Below are positions 41,586 through 50,932 of a stretch of DNA of 64,000 nt, in pieces (the stretch's first letter is position 1; each line of letters starts with the position of its first letter). A program made the translations under genes and the position numbers. The notes below the pieces were generated by a model. That model was not told where the DNA came from. It searched no databases and worked only from the letters and a program-made list of their open reading frames with translations. Where the stretch lies: assembly GCA_942493385.1 (NCBI GenBank), contig OW818699.1:3224001-3288000 (forward strand), in the 5' to 3' direction. The stretch comes from UBA8389 sp942493385. GTDB lineage: Bacteria; Bacteroidota; Bacteroidia; Bacteroidales; UBA1402.

Positions 41586-43412
41586 ATGAACGAACACGAA
41601 TACGGGCTAATTTACGATATATTACTGAAGAACTCTTCCACTTGCAGCCTGATGGTTGACCTGAACGGGAAGATTATTCGCTTTAACGATGCCTACGCCA
41701 ACCTAATCGGATATACGGCTGAGGAAATCCGACATAAGGACTTCTCCGTGTATGTGAGCGACTCTGCTTATGATCGGGAAATCGGTTTCATTGATCAATT
41801 GTTGCATGGCGAAAAATCGGACATCAAGTTCAAATCCTCTCGTTTGACGAAAAGTGGAAATGTCGTTCAAGTCGAAGTGACTGCCATCCTATTTCGTGAC
41901 ACGGAAAAAAAACCGGAATTCGTATTGAAACGCATCGAAGACATTACCAGCGAGGTCCAGTCCGATGAGATCAGTAAGAACCAGCTTTTTTACTTGCAAA
42001 CCATGTTGGAGGAAATTCCGCTGAAAATCTATTTCAAGGATACTAAAAGCCGCTTCATCACCAATAGCCGTACACACATCAATGCACTTGGTTGCAAATC
42101 TTTTGATGAAGTGAAAGGAAAAACCGATTTCGACTTTTTTGATCAGTCTCACGCTCAACAGGCTTATGATGACGAACAGTACATCATGTCCACCGGCAAG
42201 ACCATTAACAAGGAAGAGCCGATGACGCTCAAGGATGGAGTTCCTCGTTGGAGTCAGACCATCAAGGCCGTTTTGAGGGACGTCAACGGAGAAGTGACCG
42301 GCACCTATGGCATTTCAAGAGATATCACAGAAATCAAGAACGCACAGGAAGGCATGAAACTGCTCAATGAGCAACTTACCTCCAAGAACCAGGAGTTGGA
42401 AAATACCCTTGAAGAGCTATCCAGAACACAAAACAAACTGATATTTGCAGAGAAAATGGCGGCTTTAGGCAGTCTCATCGGTGGCATCGCTCATGAAATC
42501 AATACCCCCCTGGGAGCCATCAAGGCAAGTTCCACCAACATCAATGATGTCGTGGAAAAAATCAATGTCGATCTACCTTGGCTCATCAACCACGCTTCTG
42601 CTGATGAAATAAATTGGCTGTTCAATCTGATCAACGAATCGGACGCCAGAGATGTCTCCGTCTTTTCAAAAGAAGAAAGGCAGAAAAAGCGCGATCTAAC
42701 GGCCCTTTTCGAACAAAACGACATCGAAAATGCTTCTGGCATTGCCGATACCATCGTTTCTTTACGCTTGGAAAAGACCCATGAAGAACTACTGACACTT
42801 CTTCGATTGCCTAATGCCCAGAGTTTGCTTCAGATGCTCAAAGTGCTTTTCTCTCTTAAGCGCAACGCCAACAATATTTTTATTTCCGTTGAAAAAGCAT
42901 CGATTGTTGTTCGAGCATTGAAAAGCTACATTCATAAAAACAATTCCGGGGCAAAAGAATCCGCCAATCTGGCCGATACCATCGAAAACGTGCTTATACT
43001 CACCGCCAACAATCTCAAGCACAGCAAAACTGAAGTCGTCACCCATTTTGAGAACGTACCCTTGCTGTTTTGCCGGCAGGATGAGATCTGTCAAGTTTGG
43101 ACAAACCTCATCACCAATGCCATTCAAGCAATGGAGAATGGTGGAATACTAGATATCGGAATCAAAATGTCGGATAGTGAACACATACTGGCATGGTTTA
43201 AAGATTCTGGTTGCGGGATGAGCAAAGAAACAGCCACACGCGTATTCGAGCCCTATTATACAACAAAAGCGACTGGCATTGGCACCGGAATGGGTCTGGA
43301 CATATCCAAGCAGATCGTAGAAAACCACCACGGACGAATTTATTTTGAAACAGAAGAAGGCAATGGCACTACTTTCTTCGTTGAGATTCCGTTGAATCAA
43401 GATCAGAAATAA
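41586..43412 (+). CDS. PAS-PAS sensor histidine kinase with extended DHp region
   Basis: The 608-aa soluble kinase has two PAS domains (about 13-118 and 135-250), a coiled coil (255-290), the phospho-acceptor His303 in IGGIAHEINTPLG and an ATPase domain with NLITNAIQAMENGG, DSGCGMS and GTGMGLDI. About 100 residues (near 322-425) are inserted between the His helix and the second DHp helix (SIVVRALKSYIH), a feature I recall from some cyanobacterial kinases. It is 23 bases before a REC-histidine kinase and in the same direction as cydAB. Without membrane helices it likely senses a cytoplasmic redox or ligand signal. Confidence 0.85.
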   Translation: MNEHEYGLIYDILLKNSSTCSLMVDLNGKIIRFNDAYANLIGYTAEEIRHKDFSVYVSDSAYDREIGFIDQLLHGEKSDIKFKSSRLTKSGNVVQVEVTAILFRDTEKKPEFVLKRIEDITSEVQSDEISKNQLFYLQTMLEEIPLKIYFKDTKSRFITNSRTHINALGCKSFDEVKGKTDFDFFDQSHAQQAYDDEQYIMSTGKTINKEEPMTLKDGVPRWSQTIKAVLRDVNGEVTGTYGISRDITEIKNAQEGMKLLNEQLTSKNQELENTLEELSRTQNKLIFAEKMAALGSLIGGIAHEINTPLGAIKASSTNINDVVEKINVDLPWLINHASADEINWLFNLINESDARDVSVFSKEERQKKRDLTALFEQNDIENASGIADTIVSLRLEKTHEELLTLLRLPNAQSLLQMLKVLFSLKRNANNIFISVEKASIVVRALKSYIHKNNSGAKESANLADTIENVLILTANNLKHSKTEVVTHFENVPLLFCRQDEICQVWTNLITNAIQAMENGGILDIGIKMSDSEHILAWFKDSGCGMSKETATRVFEPYYTTKATGIGTGMGLDISKQIVENHHGRIYFETEEGNGTTFFVEIPLNQDQK

Positions 43413-43435
43413 CCTAAATTATAACTTAACTAGAA

Positions 43436-44611
43436 ATGAAGCAAGCCATCATTTGTGTTGACGATGAGGATATCATCCTCGAAGCACTAAAAGATCAGCT
43501 CGGACCGTATTTTGAAAACCACTTCCTGATCGAAACATCCACGACCGCTGAAGAAGCGCTCGAAATTTATGATGAACTCATTGAAAACGGCTACGAAGTG
43601 CCGGTGGTCATTTCGGACTATCTGATGCCCAGCATGCGGGGTGATGAATTTCTTATCAAAATCCATGCGAAGAATCCCAACATTCTAAAAATCCTGCTGA
43701 CGGGGCACGCCAATATCGAGGGCATCACCAATGCCATCAACAATGCAAACCTGTATCGTTTCATACCGAAGCCTTGGGATCGTGATGACCTAATACTGAC
43801 TGTTCGTGAAGCCATCCGAAGTTTTATCCAGGAATTGGAGATCCGCAGGAAAAATATTGAATTGCAAGAGATCAACGACAACTTGGAAAAATTGGTGGAA
43901 GAACGCACCAAAGAACTAGGCATGGCTAATGCCACCAAAGACAAGTTCTTCTCCATCATCGCACACGACCTGAAGAATTCCTTCAACGGTTTGCTGGGAT
44001 ACTCCAACATCTTGTTGTCCGACTTCGATACATTCAAGGATGAAGACAAAATCAACATGATTTCCGCCATCAAGCAAGTTTCAGAAAGCACTTACAAATT
44101 GCTGCAAAACTTGTTGGACTGGGCCAGGGTTCAAACTGGAGTCATCCCGTTCAATCCGGATGAGCTGTCATTAAAGGTATTGCTGGACGATGAATATTAC
44201 ATGCAACGCAAATTGGCTGAACAAAAAGGCATTCAATTGGAGCTCAACATACCGGAAGATATTCTGGTTACGGCCGACCATAACATGATAGCAACGGTGG
44301 TCCGAAATCTGATTTCAAACGCTGTAAAATTCACAAAAAGCGAAGGCAAGGTTATTATTTCATTAAAAAAGAAAGAAAACTGGGCTGAAATTGGTGTAAA
44401 GGACTCAGGAATCGGAATTTCCAAGGAAAATATTGCAAAATTATTTCAAGTTAACGAAAATTTTAAGACCTTTGGCACGAACAATGAGGAGGGAACCGGA
44501 CTTGGTCTGATTCTTTGCAAAGAATTCGTCCAGTTAAACAAGGGTGAAATTCTTGTGAACTCCGAAATGGGTGTTGGCACGGAAATGCTTGTCCGGTTGC
44601 CAATGGGTTAA
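43436..44611 (+). CDS. Response regulator-histidine kinase fusion
   Basis: The 391-aa product has an N-terminal REC domain (CVDDEDIILEAL; phospho-Asp in VVISDYLMPSM; Lys in RFIPKPWD), a coiled coil (about 135-165) and a C-terminal kinase with FFSIIAHDLKNSFNGLLGYS, NLISNAVKFTKSEG and GTGLGLILCKEF. It has no DNA-binding output, so it is a phosphorelay intermediate probably fed by the kinase at 41586. It ends 2 bases before the DUF4492 gene, so it may be cotranscribed with cydAB. Confidence 0.87.
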   Translation: MKQAIICVDDEDIILEALKDQLGPYFENHFLIETSTTAEEALEIYDELIENGYEVPVVISDYLMPSMRGDEFLIKIHAKNPNILKILLTGHANIEGITNAINNANLYRFIPKPWDRDDLILTVREAIRSFIQELEIRRKNIELQEINDNLEKLVEERTKELGMANATKDKFFSIIAHDLKNSFNGLLGYSNILLSDFDTFKDEDKINMISAIKQVSESTYKLLQNLLDWARVQTGVIPFNPDELSLKVLLDDEYYMQRKLAEQKGIQLELNIPEDILVTADHNMIATVVRNLISNAVKFTKSEGKVIISLKKKENWAEIGVKDSGIGISKENIAKLFQVNENFKTFGTNNEEGTGLGLILCKEFVQLNKGEILVNSEMGVGTEMLVRLPMG

Positions 44612-44613
44612 AA

Positions 44614-44856
44614 ATGACAATTTATGTTCCTATGAAAAATGCGTTGATTTCCGTTTTTCGATTTTACGTGGAAGGCTTCCGTGAAATGAGGCTGGGCAAG
44701 ACCTTGTGGTTTATTATCCTGGTCAAACTTTTCATCATGTTTATAGTCCTTAAGATTTTCTTTTTTCCGAATTACTTAGGAAGTCGATTCCAAACCAACG
44801 AAGAAAAAGCTGACTTTGTCGGCAAACAATTGATAGAACGTACTATTAACCCTTGA
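44614..44856 (+). CDS. DUF4492 small membrane protein
   Basis: The 80-aa product has one hydrophobic helix (LWFIILVKLFIMFIVLKIFFF, residues about 31-51 in shortened form: WFIILVKLFIMF) after an ISVFRFYVEGFREM segment. DUF4492 proteins are routinely found directly upstream of cydA in Bacteroidota and may be an accessory subunit of the bd oxidase. An internal ATG at 44632 (MKNALISVF) is closer to the usual family start. It ends 9 bases before cydA. Confidence 0.83.
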   Translation: MTIYVPMKNALISVFRFYVEGFREMRLGKTLWFIILVKLFIMFIVLKIFFFPNYLGSRFQTNEEKADFVGKQLIERTINP

Positions 44857-44865
44857 ACATTTACT

Positions 44866-46428
44866 ATGGAAACGCTTGATCCTTCTCTGGTTGACTGGTC
44901 CCGGGCACAATTTGCCTTGACCGCCATTTACCATTGGTTGTTCGTTCCCTTGACACTCGGTTTGGGAGTCATCATTTCGGTGATGGAAACCTATTATTAC
45001 AAGACCGGTGACGAAGAATGGAAACGCATCACCAAATTTTGGATGAAATTGTTCGGAATCAACTTCGCCATCGGCGTAGCAACTGGCATCATCCTCGAGT
45101 TTGAATTTGGGACCAATTGGTCCAACTACAGTTGGTTTGTCGGTGATATCTTCGGCGCACCACTGGCCATCGAAGGCATCATGGCCTTCTTTATGGAATC
45201 CACCTTTATTGCGGTGATGTTTTTCGGATGGAACAAAGTGAGTAAGAAATTCCACTTGGCTGCGACCTGGCTTACGGTGATTGGGGCAACCCTATCTGCC
45301 CTTTGGATTTTGGTGGCAAACGCTTGGATGCAATTTCCCGACGGCATGCATTTCAATCCGGATACGGTCCGCAATGAAATGGCCGATTTCTGGGCAGTTT
45401 TGTTCTCTCCAGTAGCCATGAACAAGTTTTTCCATACGGTAACCTCCAGCTGGATAGTCGGTTCAGCCTTTGTAGTAGCGGTCAGTGCTTGGTTCCTCTT
45501 GAAAAAAAGGGAACTCCAATTGGCCAAAAGAAGCATCCGGATTGCTGCAGCATTTGGTCTGCTGGGCACTTTGCTTACAGCGTACACTGGTGACGGATCC
45601 GCTTACCAAGTTGCTCAGAAACAGCCCATGAAGTTGGCAGCCATGGAAGGTCTTTATCAAGGTCAGAACAAGGCTGGTCTTGTTGTTGTCGGTATTTTGA
45701 ACCCTTCCAAGGAAACGTACGACGATGCAACCGATCCATTTGCCATCAAAATTCAAGTTCCCGGTTTGCTGTCGCTGATGGCCAACCGAAAATTGGACTC
45801 CTTCGTTCCCGGTGTAAACGACCTGATAGACGGAGGTTACCCGATGGTTTCCAAGAATGGCGATCCAGCCATCGCACTTTCAGCCGAACAAAAAATGGAA
45901 AAGGGCAAGCTAGCCGTACAAGGTTTGAAAGATTACAAGCTGGCTAAAACAGCTGGTAACGATTCCTTGGCAAAAGTTAGCTTGGCTCAACTCGAAGAAA
46001 ATTTCCCGTATTTTGGTTATGGATACATCAAAGAGAAAAAAGATTTGGTTCCCAATGTACCGCTGACGTTCTATACCTTCCACCTGATGGTGATGATCGG
46101 CATGTACTTCATCCTGTTCTTTGCTCTGGCTTGGTATATGAACAAGAAAAACACCCTTCATAGTCAGAAATGGATGCTTTGGCTTTCCTTACTTGGCCTA
46201 CCTTTGGCATACATCAGTTCCGAATGTGGCTGGATTGTAGCCGAAGTCGGTCGTCAACCTTGGGTGATCCAGGACATCATGCCGGTTAATATGGCGGTTT
46301 CTCAAATCAGCGCCGGATCAGTCATGACTACCTTTATTCTCTTTGCAGTGCTGTTTACTGTGCTGTTGGTTTCGGAAATGAGCATTATGATCAAACAAAT
46401 CAGGAAAGGTCCGGAGGGGCTGAACTAA
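44866..46428 (+). CDS. cydA: Cytochrome bd oxidase subunit I
   Basis: The 520-aa protein is the haem-carrying subunit of the quinol oxidase that reduces oxygen to water. It has WSRAQFALTAIYHWLFVPLT with the haem b595 ligand His, GWIVAEVGRQPW and EFGTNWSNYSWFVGDIFGAP. The Q-loop region (about residues 255-390) is long and lysine-rich, as in other Bacteroidota CydA. It follows DUF4492 and precedes cydB, forming a normal bd oxidase operon for growth at low oxygen. Confidence 0.95.
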   Translation: METLDPSLVDWSRAQFALTAIYHWLFVPLTLGLGVIISVMETYYYKTGDEEWKRITKFWMKLFGINFAIGVATGIILEFEFGTNWSNYSWFVGDIFGAPLAIEGIMAFFMESTFIAVMFFGWNKVSKKFHLAATWLTVIGATLSALWILVANAWMQFPDGMHFNPDTVRNEMADFWAVLFSPVAMNKFFHTVTSSWIVGSAFVVAVSAWFLLKKRELQLAKRSIRIAAAFGLLGTLLTAYTGDGSAYQVAQKQPMKLAAMEGLYQGQNKAGLVVVGILNPSKETYDDATDPFAIKIQVPGLLSLMANRKLDSFVPGVNDLIDGGYPMVSKNGDPAIALSAEQKMEKGKLAVQGLKDYKLAKTAGNDSLAKVSLAQLEENFPYFGYGYIKEKKDLVPNVPLTFYTFHLMVMIGMYFILFFALAWYMNKKNTLHSQKWMLWLSLLGLPLAYISSECGWIVAEVGRQPWVIQDIMPVNMAVSQISAGSVMTTFILFAVLFTVLLVSEMSIMIKQIRKGPEGLN

Positions 46429-46442
46429 AAAAACAAACTACT

Positions 46443-47585
46443 ATGGACTACTCCTTTTATCAACATTATTGGTGGTTCCTGATATCCTTGCTGGGAGCCC
46501 TGCTGGTTTTCCTGACGTTCGTGCAAGGCGGACAGAGTCTGATTTATCAAATAGGCAAATCCGATATGGAACGAACCATGCTGATCAATACACTTGGTCG
46601 GAAATGGGAATTCACCTTCACCACGCTGGTGACCTTTGGTGGTGCCTTTTTCGCTTCCTTCCCCCTCTTCTACTCCACCAGTTTCGGCGGAGCGTATTGG
46701 GCATGGATGGCGTTGTTGTTCTGCTTCATAATACAAGCTGTTTCGTACGAATTCCGCAGCAAAAACGGCAACCTGCTTGGCAAAAAGACTTTTGATATCT
46801 TCCTGTTTATCAATGGGGTGGGTATCCTTTTGTTGGGTGTTGTCGTTGCCACCATGTTTACTGGTTCTGAATTCGTGGTCAACAAAGCCAATCTCACCAA
46901 TACGGCCATGCCGGTGATTTCCACCTGGAGCAATCCGCTGCATGGACTGGAAGCACTGTTGAACGTTCGCAACATCCTTCTTGGTTTGGCCGTTCTCTTT
47001 CTGGCACGTGTCTTAGGAGAACTCTATTTCATCCAAACCATCAACGATGCCAACATTTTGGCCCGTTCACGGAAATTACTATGGTTTGATACGGCTTTTT
47101 TCCTGGTCTTTTTCCTGACGTTCCTTATCTGGACGCTTGTGGCCAAAGGCTTTGCTGTTGATCCTACAACTCAAGTGGTATCGATGGAAAATGCCAAGTA
47201 TCTGCACAACCTGTTGCAAATGCCTGTAGTTGCCGTGGTGTTCTTATTGGGTGTGGTTTCTGTTCTGTTCGGCATCATCTGGACCTTGCTCAAACCAAAA
47301 TTCATTCAAGGGATTTGGTTCACAGGTGCAGGTACAGTTGCAACTGTTTTGGCACTTTTGCTGCTTGCAGGTTGGAACAATACTTCCTATTATCCATCAA
47401 CGGCAGATCTTCAAAGTTCACTGACCATCAGCAACAGTTCCTCCAGCCTTTTCACCCTGCAAGTGATGAGCATTGTTTCACTTTTGATTCCATTCGTACT
47501 TTGGTATATTTACAAAGCATGGAAGGCCATCAATGGAAATCAGATTGATGCTGCCGAAATGAACAGCGACGATCACAAATACTGA
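46443..47585 (+). CDS. cydB: Cytochrome bd oxidase subunit II
   Basis: The 380-aa protein has the CydB start (YSFYQHYWWFLISLLGALLVF), FVQGGQSL and RTMLINTLGRKWEFTFTTLV, and about nine membrane helices. It completes the bd-type oxidase with CydA, 14 bases upstream. No CydX-like small gene is visible, so DUF4492 may be the third small subunit. Confidence 0.93.
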   Translation: MDYSFYQHYWWFLISLLGALLVFLTFVQGGQSLIYQIGKSDMERTMLINTLGRKWEFTFTTLVTFGGAFFASFPLFYSTSFGGAYWAWMALLFCFIIQAVSYEFRSKNGNLLGKKTFDIFLFINGVGILLLGVVVATMFTGSEFVVNKANLTNTAMPVISTWSNPLHGLEALLNVRNILLGLAVLFLARVLGELYFIQTINDANILARSRKLLWFDTAFFLVFFLTFLIWTLVAKGFAVDPTTQVVSMENAKYLHNLLQMPVVAVVFLLGVVSVLFGIIWTLLKPKFIQGIWFTGAGTVATVLALLLLAGWNNTSYYPSTADLQSSLTISNSSSSLFTLQVMSIVSLLIPFVLWYIYKAWKAINGNQIDAAEMNSDDHKY

Positions 47586-47657
47586 AAAAAGGTTGCTCAA
47601 ACCCTTTTATTCGTGAAAAAAAGTGAATAAATGCGAATGGAAACTGTAAAAAAATAA

Positions 47658-47665
47658 TAAATTTG
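47658..47665 (+). promoter_or_regulatory. -7 box of the outer membrane protein gene
   Basis: TAAATTTG matches TAnnTTTG and lies 40 bases before the ATG at 47706. Confidence 0.45.
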
Positions 47666-47705
47666 TCGGTCTAAGTATTTGTTTTACTTCCTTAAACCAA
47701 ACGAT

Positions 47706-49241
47706 ATGAAAAAATCACTAAAATTGTTTCTGTCGCTGATTTTCCTTAGCGGAAGCAGTTTATCCTTGTTCGCCGAAGGAACGGCAGTTACTGAAACTAC
47801 CGGTACGGAAGCAACTACAGAAATGGAGACAACCGATGCAACGGAAAGTACAACAGCTGTTGAAAGTACATACAGTATTGAAGGTGGTGAGTTTGATATG
47901 GGTGGTATGATGGAAAAAGCCAATTCATTGGGTGCTTATTTCGGTTATACCAACATCGGGGGTGAAAGTGTCATCGGCTTCCGTGTTCAGCCCGATCTAC
48001 AAATCGGCAAACTGGGCATCGGATTGGATATACCAGTACAGTTCAGTATTACCAATAAGAAATTCAGAACCGAAGAATTTCAAGACGGTGTTGGTTTGAT
48101 GCGTATGATCCGCTTTTTAAGCTGGGGCACCAAGAAAATGGATGATTATTACATCAAGGTGGGCGACCTGACCGGTTCTTTCCTTGGCTATGGAATGCTC
48201 ATCAACAACTATTCGAACTCGATTTCAGTTGATAAACGTAAAATCGGGGTTGACTTGGATTTCTGCTTCGGCAAGATGTGGGGGATCGAAGTGTTGTACA
48301 GTGACCTTAATGTCAAGTCGCTCAATTTGATAGGTATTCGTCCGTACATCAGGCCATTGGGTAGGACTGGAATTCCCATCATCAAGACCTGGGACATAGG
48401 TGTTCAGTATGTAACTGACCGCGATAGAACAGGAAGCATGCTGTCTACCGATATGACCTCAAACCACAATACTTTTATTGGTACTGGTGGTGTGAACGCA
48501 GAGGCCATCGATATGGGTGTGACCTTGCTGAACTTGCCGATGGTTCGTTTGCAGGCTTTCACTTCTGCTGCCAGACTTGAAAGGAATAAAAGTTCCGTTT
48601 TGTCTCAAGCCTTGCATGATTCCATCAATAACGGTGGCAACGCCGAATACATCATGGATGTTCAGAATTATGAAAAGAATGGTGCCGGATACGGGATCAG
48701 TGCCGGTTTGGACTTCAAGTTCAAATTCTTAGGAAACATTCTTCGACTGGATGCCCGCGCTGAACGCTTGTGGTACACCAACAACTTCATACCACACTTC
48801 TTCGACGTTTCCTACGAAATGAACAAAGATGCCCGCATCATGGAAGCAGTCACTGCAAAAGCTCAAAAGGGGTATTATGCAGAACTGGGTCTGATGGTTC
48901 TGAGCAAAATCATGGTCAGCGGTGGTTTGTTGTTGCCCGATGATATGGGACCGAACAATCCGGCTTTGTTACGACTTGTCATGGATGGTTCCAAGATTTC
49001 CAAAGCCATCGTCTTGGAGGGGGAATACGTGAAAGGTGGTCTGACTTCGTTCAACGATGTCATCTCCCTGGATGAACGTTCCTTGGTTTCTGTACGTGCG
49101 GGATATAAAATCATGAACTTGATTTGCGTCGGGGTTGATTACAACTGGACTTGGGCTAATGTTGGGGGCAAATTCAAGCCGAGTTCGTATTGGGCTCCTT
49201 ATGTTGGTGTGAAACTAGATTTACCGTTCTTGAATAAATAA
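47706..49241 (+). CDS. Outer membrane beta-barrel protein with Thr/Glu-rich N-terminus
   Basis: The 511-aa product has a signal peptide (MKKSLKLFLSLIFLSGSSLSLFA shortened: KKSLKLFLSLIF) and then a low-complexity Thr/Glu/Ala tract, residues about 26-56, that probably is a flexible periplasmic or surface linker. From residue 70 on, alternating amphipathic strands with frequent Gly and aromatic residues resemble a 14- to 18-strand barrel, ending in YWAPYVGVKLDLPFLNK. No specific family is recognised. It follows cydB but has its own promoter box, and a palindromic intergenic element follows it. Confidence 0.7.
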   Translation: MKKSLKLFLSLIFLSGSSLSLFAEGTAVTETTGTEATTEMETTDATESTTAVESTYSIEGGEFDMGGMMEKANSLGAYFGYTNIGGESVIGFRVQPDLQIGKLGIGLDIPVQFSITNKKFRTEEFQDGVGLMRMIRFLSWGTKKMDDYYIKVGDLTGSFLGYGMLINNYSNSISVDKRKIGVDLDFCFGKMWGIEVLYSDLNVKSLNLIGIRPYIRPLGRTGIPIIKTWDIGVQYVTDRDRTGSMLSTDMTSNHNTFIGTGGVNAEAIDMGVTLLNLPMVRLQAFTSAARLERNKSSVLSQALHDSINNGGNAEYIMDVQNYEKNGAGYGISAGLDFKFKFLGNILRLDARAERLWYTNNFIPHFFDVSYEMNKDARIMEAVTAKAQKGYYAELGLMVLSKIMVSGGLLLPDDMGPNNPALLRLVMDGSKISKAIVLEGEYVKGGLTSFNDVISLDERSLVSVRAGYKIMNLICVGVDYNWTWANVGGKFKPSSYWAPYVGVKLDLPFLNK

Positions 49242-49368
49242 TAAATTATCCAAATAAGGACGAATTACTGCGTTACTGCTTACTCATCGATCCTCACGTA
49301 CTTTTAAGTACGCTCCGGTACGATTTCGCAATCAGTGCCTTGTACTTCGCCCTTATTTGAATAATTTA
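49242..49368. repeat. Long imperfect palindrome with inner hairpin (structured intergenic element)
   Basis: Arms of 23 bases at 49242-49264 and 49346-49368 are complementary at 21 of 23 positions. The centre holds CGTACTT-TT-AAGTACG (49297-49312), a perfect 7-bp hairpin. The whole 127 bases could fold into one stem-loop on either strand. It looks like a repeated intergenic element of the REP or BIME kind, but no second copy is in the window. Confidence 0.65.
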
Positions 49369-49378
49369 GCGTGCTTTC

Positions 49379-49416
49379 TATAGGCTTTCTTCCGAGAAGG
49401 CCTATTTTTTTTAGAA
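49379..49416 (+). terminator. Intrinsic terminator after outer membrane protein gene
   Basis: ATAGGCTTTCT and AGAAGGCCTAT pair (one G-U) around a short TCCG loop and are followed by a run of T residues. It ends the transcript of the 47706 gene ahead of the sigma operon. Confidence 0.75.
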
Positions 49417-49456
49417 AAGAATGTTACAATATTAATGGTGTATCGTCTTAAGAGAA

Positions 49457-49963
49457 ATGAACGCTGAGAGATTCAAGGCAGAGGTACTGCCGACCAGGGA
49501 CAAACTTTTCCGCACAGCAAGGCGAATGCTGGAGGACGAGGCCGATGCTGAGGATGCCGTACAAGAGGTGTTCCTTAAGCTCTGGCAGATGCGCGAGAAC
49601 CTGGACCGATACGACAGCTTGGAGGCGTTTGCAACGACAATGACCAAAAATCTCTGCATCGATACGATACGGAAACGCGGCAGAGAGGGGCCTATCGAGG
49701 ATGAGCTTTACCGCCAGGCAGGACCGGACGATCCGTACCTACGACTGGAACGAAAAAGCAACGACGAACTGATCCGAATCATCATTGACCGCCTGCCTAC
49801 CCTTCAGCAAACGGTTTTGAAAATGAAGGACATTGAAGAATACGAACTGGAGGAAATCGCAGAAATCATCGGAACCACAAACGAAGCCGTACGCGTGAAT
49901 CTCTCCAGAGCCCGAAAAAAAGTAAGGGAAGAATTTATCAGACTAACTGGACCAAGACAATGA
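49457..49963 (+). CDS. ECF RNA polymerase sigma factor
   Basis: The 168-aa product has region 2 (AEDAVQEVFLKLWQMRENLD, then FATTMTKNLCIDTIRKRG) and region 4 (RLPTLQQTVLKMKDIEEYELEEIA, then TNEAVRVNLSRARKKVREEF). It belongs to the Bacteroidota ECF families that pair with a short membrane anti-sigma-like protein. Its stop overlaps the next ORF's start by 4 bases, so the four genes 49457-51856 are one operon. The target promoters are unknown. Confidence 0.88.
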   Translation: MNAERFKAEVLPTRDKLFRTARRMLEDEADAEDAVQEVFLKLWQMRENLDRYDSLEAFATTMTKNLCIDTIRKRGREGPIEDELYRQAGPDDPYLRLERKSNDELIRIIIDRLPTLQQTVLKMKDIEEYELEEIAEIIGTTNEAVRVNLSRARKKVREEFIRLTGPRQ

Positions 49964-50451
49964 AAAAACAGCTAACCATAGAAGAAGCGGTGCTCCTGTT
50001 CGAAAAATACTACGACGGGGAGACCACAAACGCTGAGCAGGAGCTTCTGCAGGACTTCCTAAAACAGGAAGACTTGCCAGTCCGATTTGAGGCTGAACGA
50101 GCGCTGTTTGGTTACTTTGCCGAAGAGAAAGTACAGCTTTCAACTTCACAGGAAAAGATTCCACCACGTAATCTTTGGCTCCGGCTGAACCCTGTCCTGA
50201 AATGGTCCTTCGCAGCTGCAGTGCTACTATTTGGAGTGTTCATCCTGGACAACCGAATTCAGGCACAAAACAACGACATTGCCTACATCGACGGCATTCG
50301 TTGCACCGACAATAAAAAAGTCACCGCACTGGCCATCGCTTCCATCGAACAAATCGACCTTGGATTGGACGAAGTGGCAGGAACCGTTGATAAAATGAAT
50401 GATAAAGATCTGGTGGAAAGTCAACTCCAACAGTTTCCCGAACTAAAATAA
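49960..50451 (+). CDS. Anti-sigma-like membrane protein
   Basis: The 163-aa product has a cytoplasmic N-terminus (LTIEEAVLLFEKYYDGETTNAEQ), one transmembrane helix (WSFAAAVLLFGVFIL, about 83-97) and a C-terminal periplasmic part. The helical N-terminal segment resembles those of Bacteroidota anti-sigma factors. It is coupled to the sigma gene by an ATGA overlap. No zinc motif is present. Anti-sigma activity is inferred from topology and position. Confidence 0.65.
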   Translation: MKKQLTIEEAVLLFEKYYDGETTNAEQELLQDFLKQEDLPVRFEAERALFGYFAEEKVQLSTSQEKIPPRNLWLRLNPVLKWSFAAAVLLFGVFILDNRIQAQNNDIAYIDGIRCTDNKKVTALAIASIEQIDLGLDEVAGTVDKMNDKDLVESQLQQFPELK

Positions 50452-50462
50452 AACCAAACACA

Positions 50463-50921
50463 ATGATACGATTAAAAACCTTTCTGCCGCTCTTGCTTCT
50501 CCTATTGGGTTGGTTCGCAGCGACCGGAGTACAAGCACAAAACGACTTGTTCATCAGCAAAGTCTTTGATCAATATGGAAAAAAGAAGGGCGTCGTGATG
50601 GTGGATCTTTCGGGAGAAATCCTGGAAAATTACCGCCTGACTCGATTCCGCAGCATCACCATCAAGGACGATCCAGAAGCCAACACGTTTGCCAGAAAGT
50701 GTCTGGAACGTGATCAGGTTGGAGCCAAAAAAATTAAGGAGGTCGTGTCCAACGGCATTCCAACCTCCATTTACCTGCAATTGCCCCGACTCGGTCAGGA
50801 CAACCGGTTGATCTTGTACAACGAATCACGCTCAGGCGGTTTACGGATCACGCTGATATACATCGAGTCGAACGACGATACGGAAGACATTCTCAAACTC
50901 TTGCTTAAGAAAAAACAATAA
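50463..50921 (+). CDS. Secreted DUF6108-like protein
   Basis: The 152-aa product has a signal peptide (FLPLLLLLLGWFAATGVQAQ) and a compact alpha/beta domain (LFISKVFDQYGKKKGVVMVDL through LLLKKKQ). Similar proteins occur after ECF sigma/anti-sigma pairs in Bacteroides and are unassigned. It lies 11 bases after the anti-sigma-like gene and should be part of that operon. Confidence 0.6.
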   Translation: MIRLKTFLPLLLLLLGWFAATGVQAQNDLFISKVFDQYGKKKGVVMVDLSGEILENYRLTRFRSITIKDDPEANTFARKCLERDQVGAKKIKEVVSNGIPTSIYLQLPRLGQDNRLILYNESRSGGLRITLIYIESNDDTEDILKLLLKKKQ

Positions 50922-50932
50922 TATTCCATACT

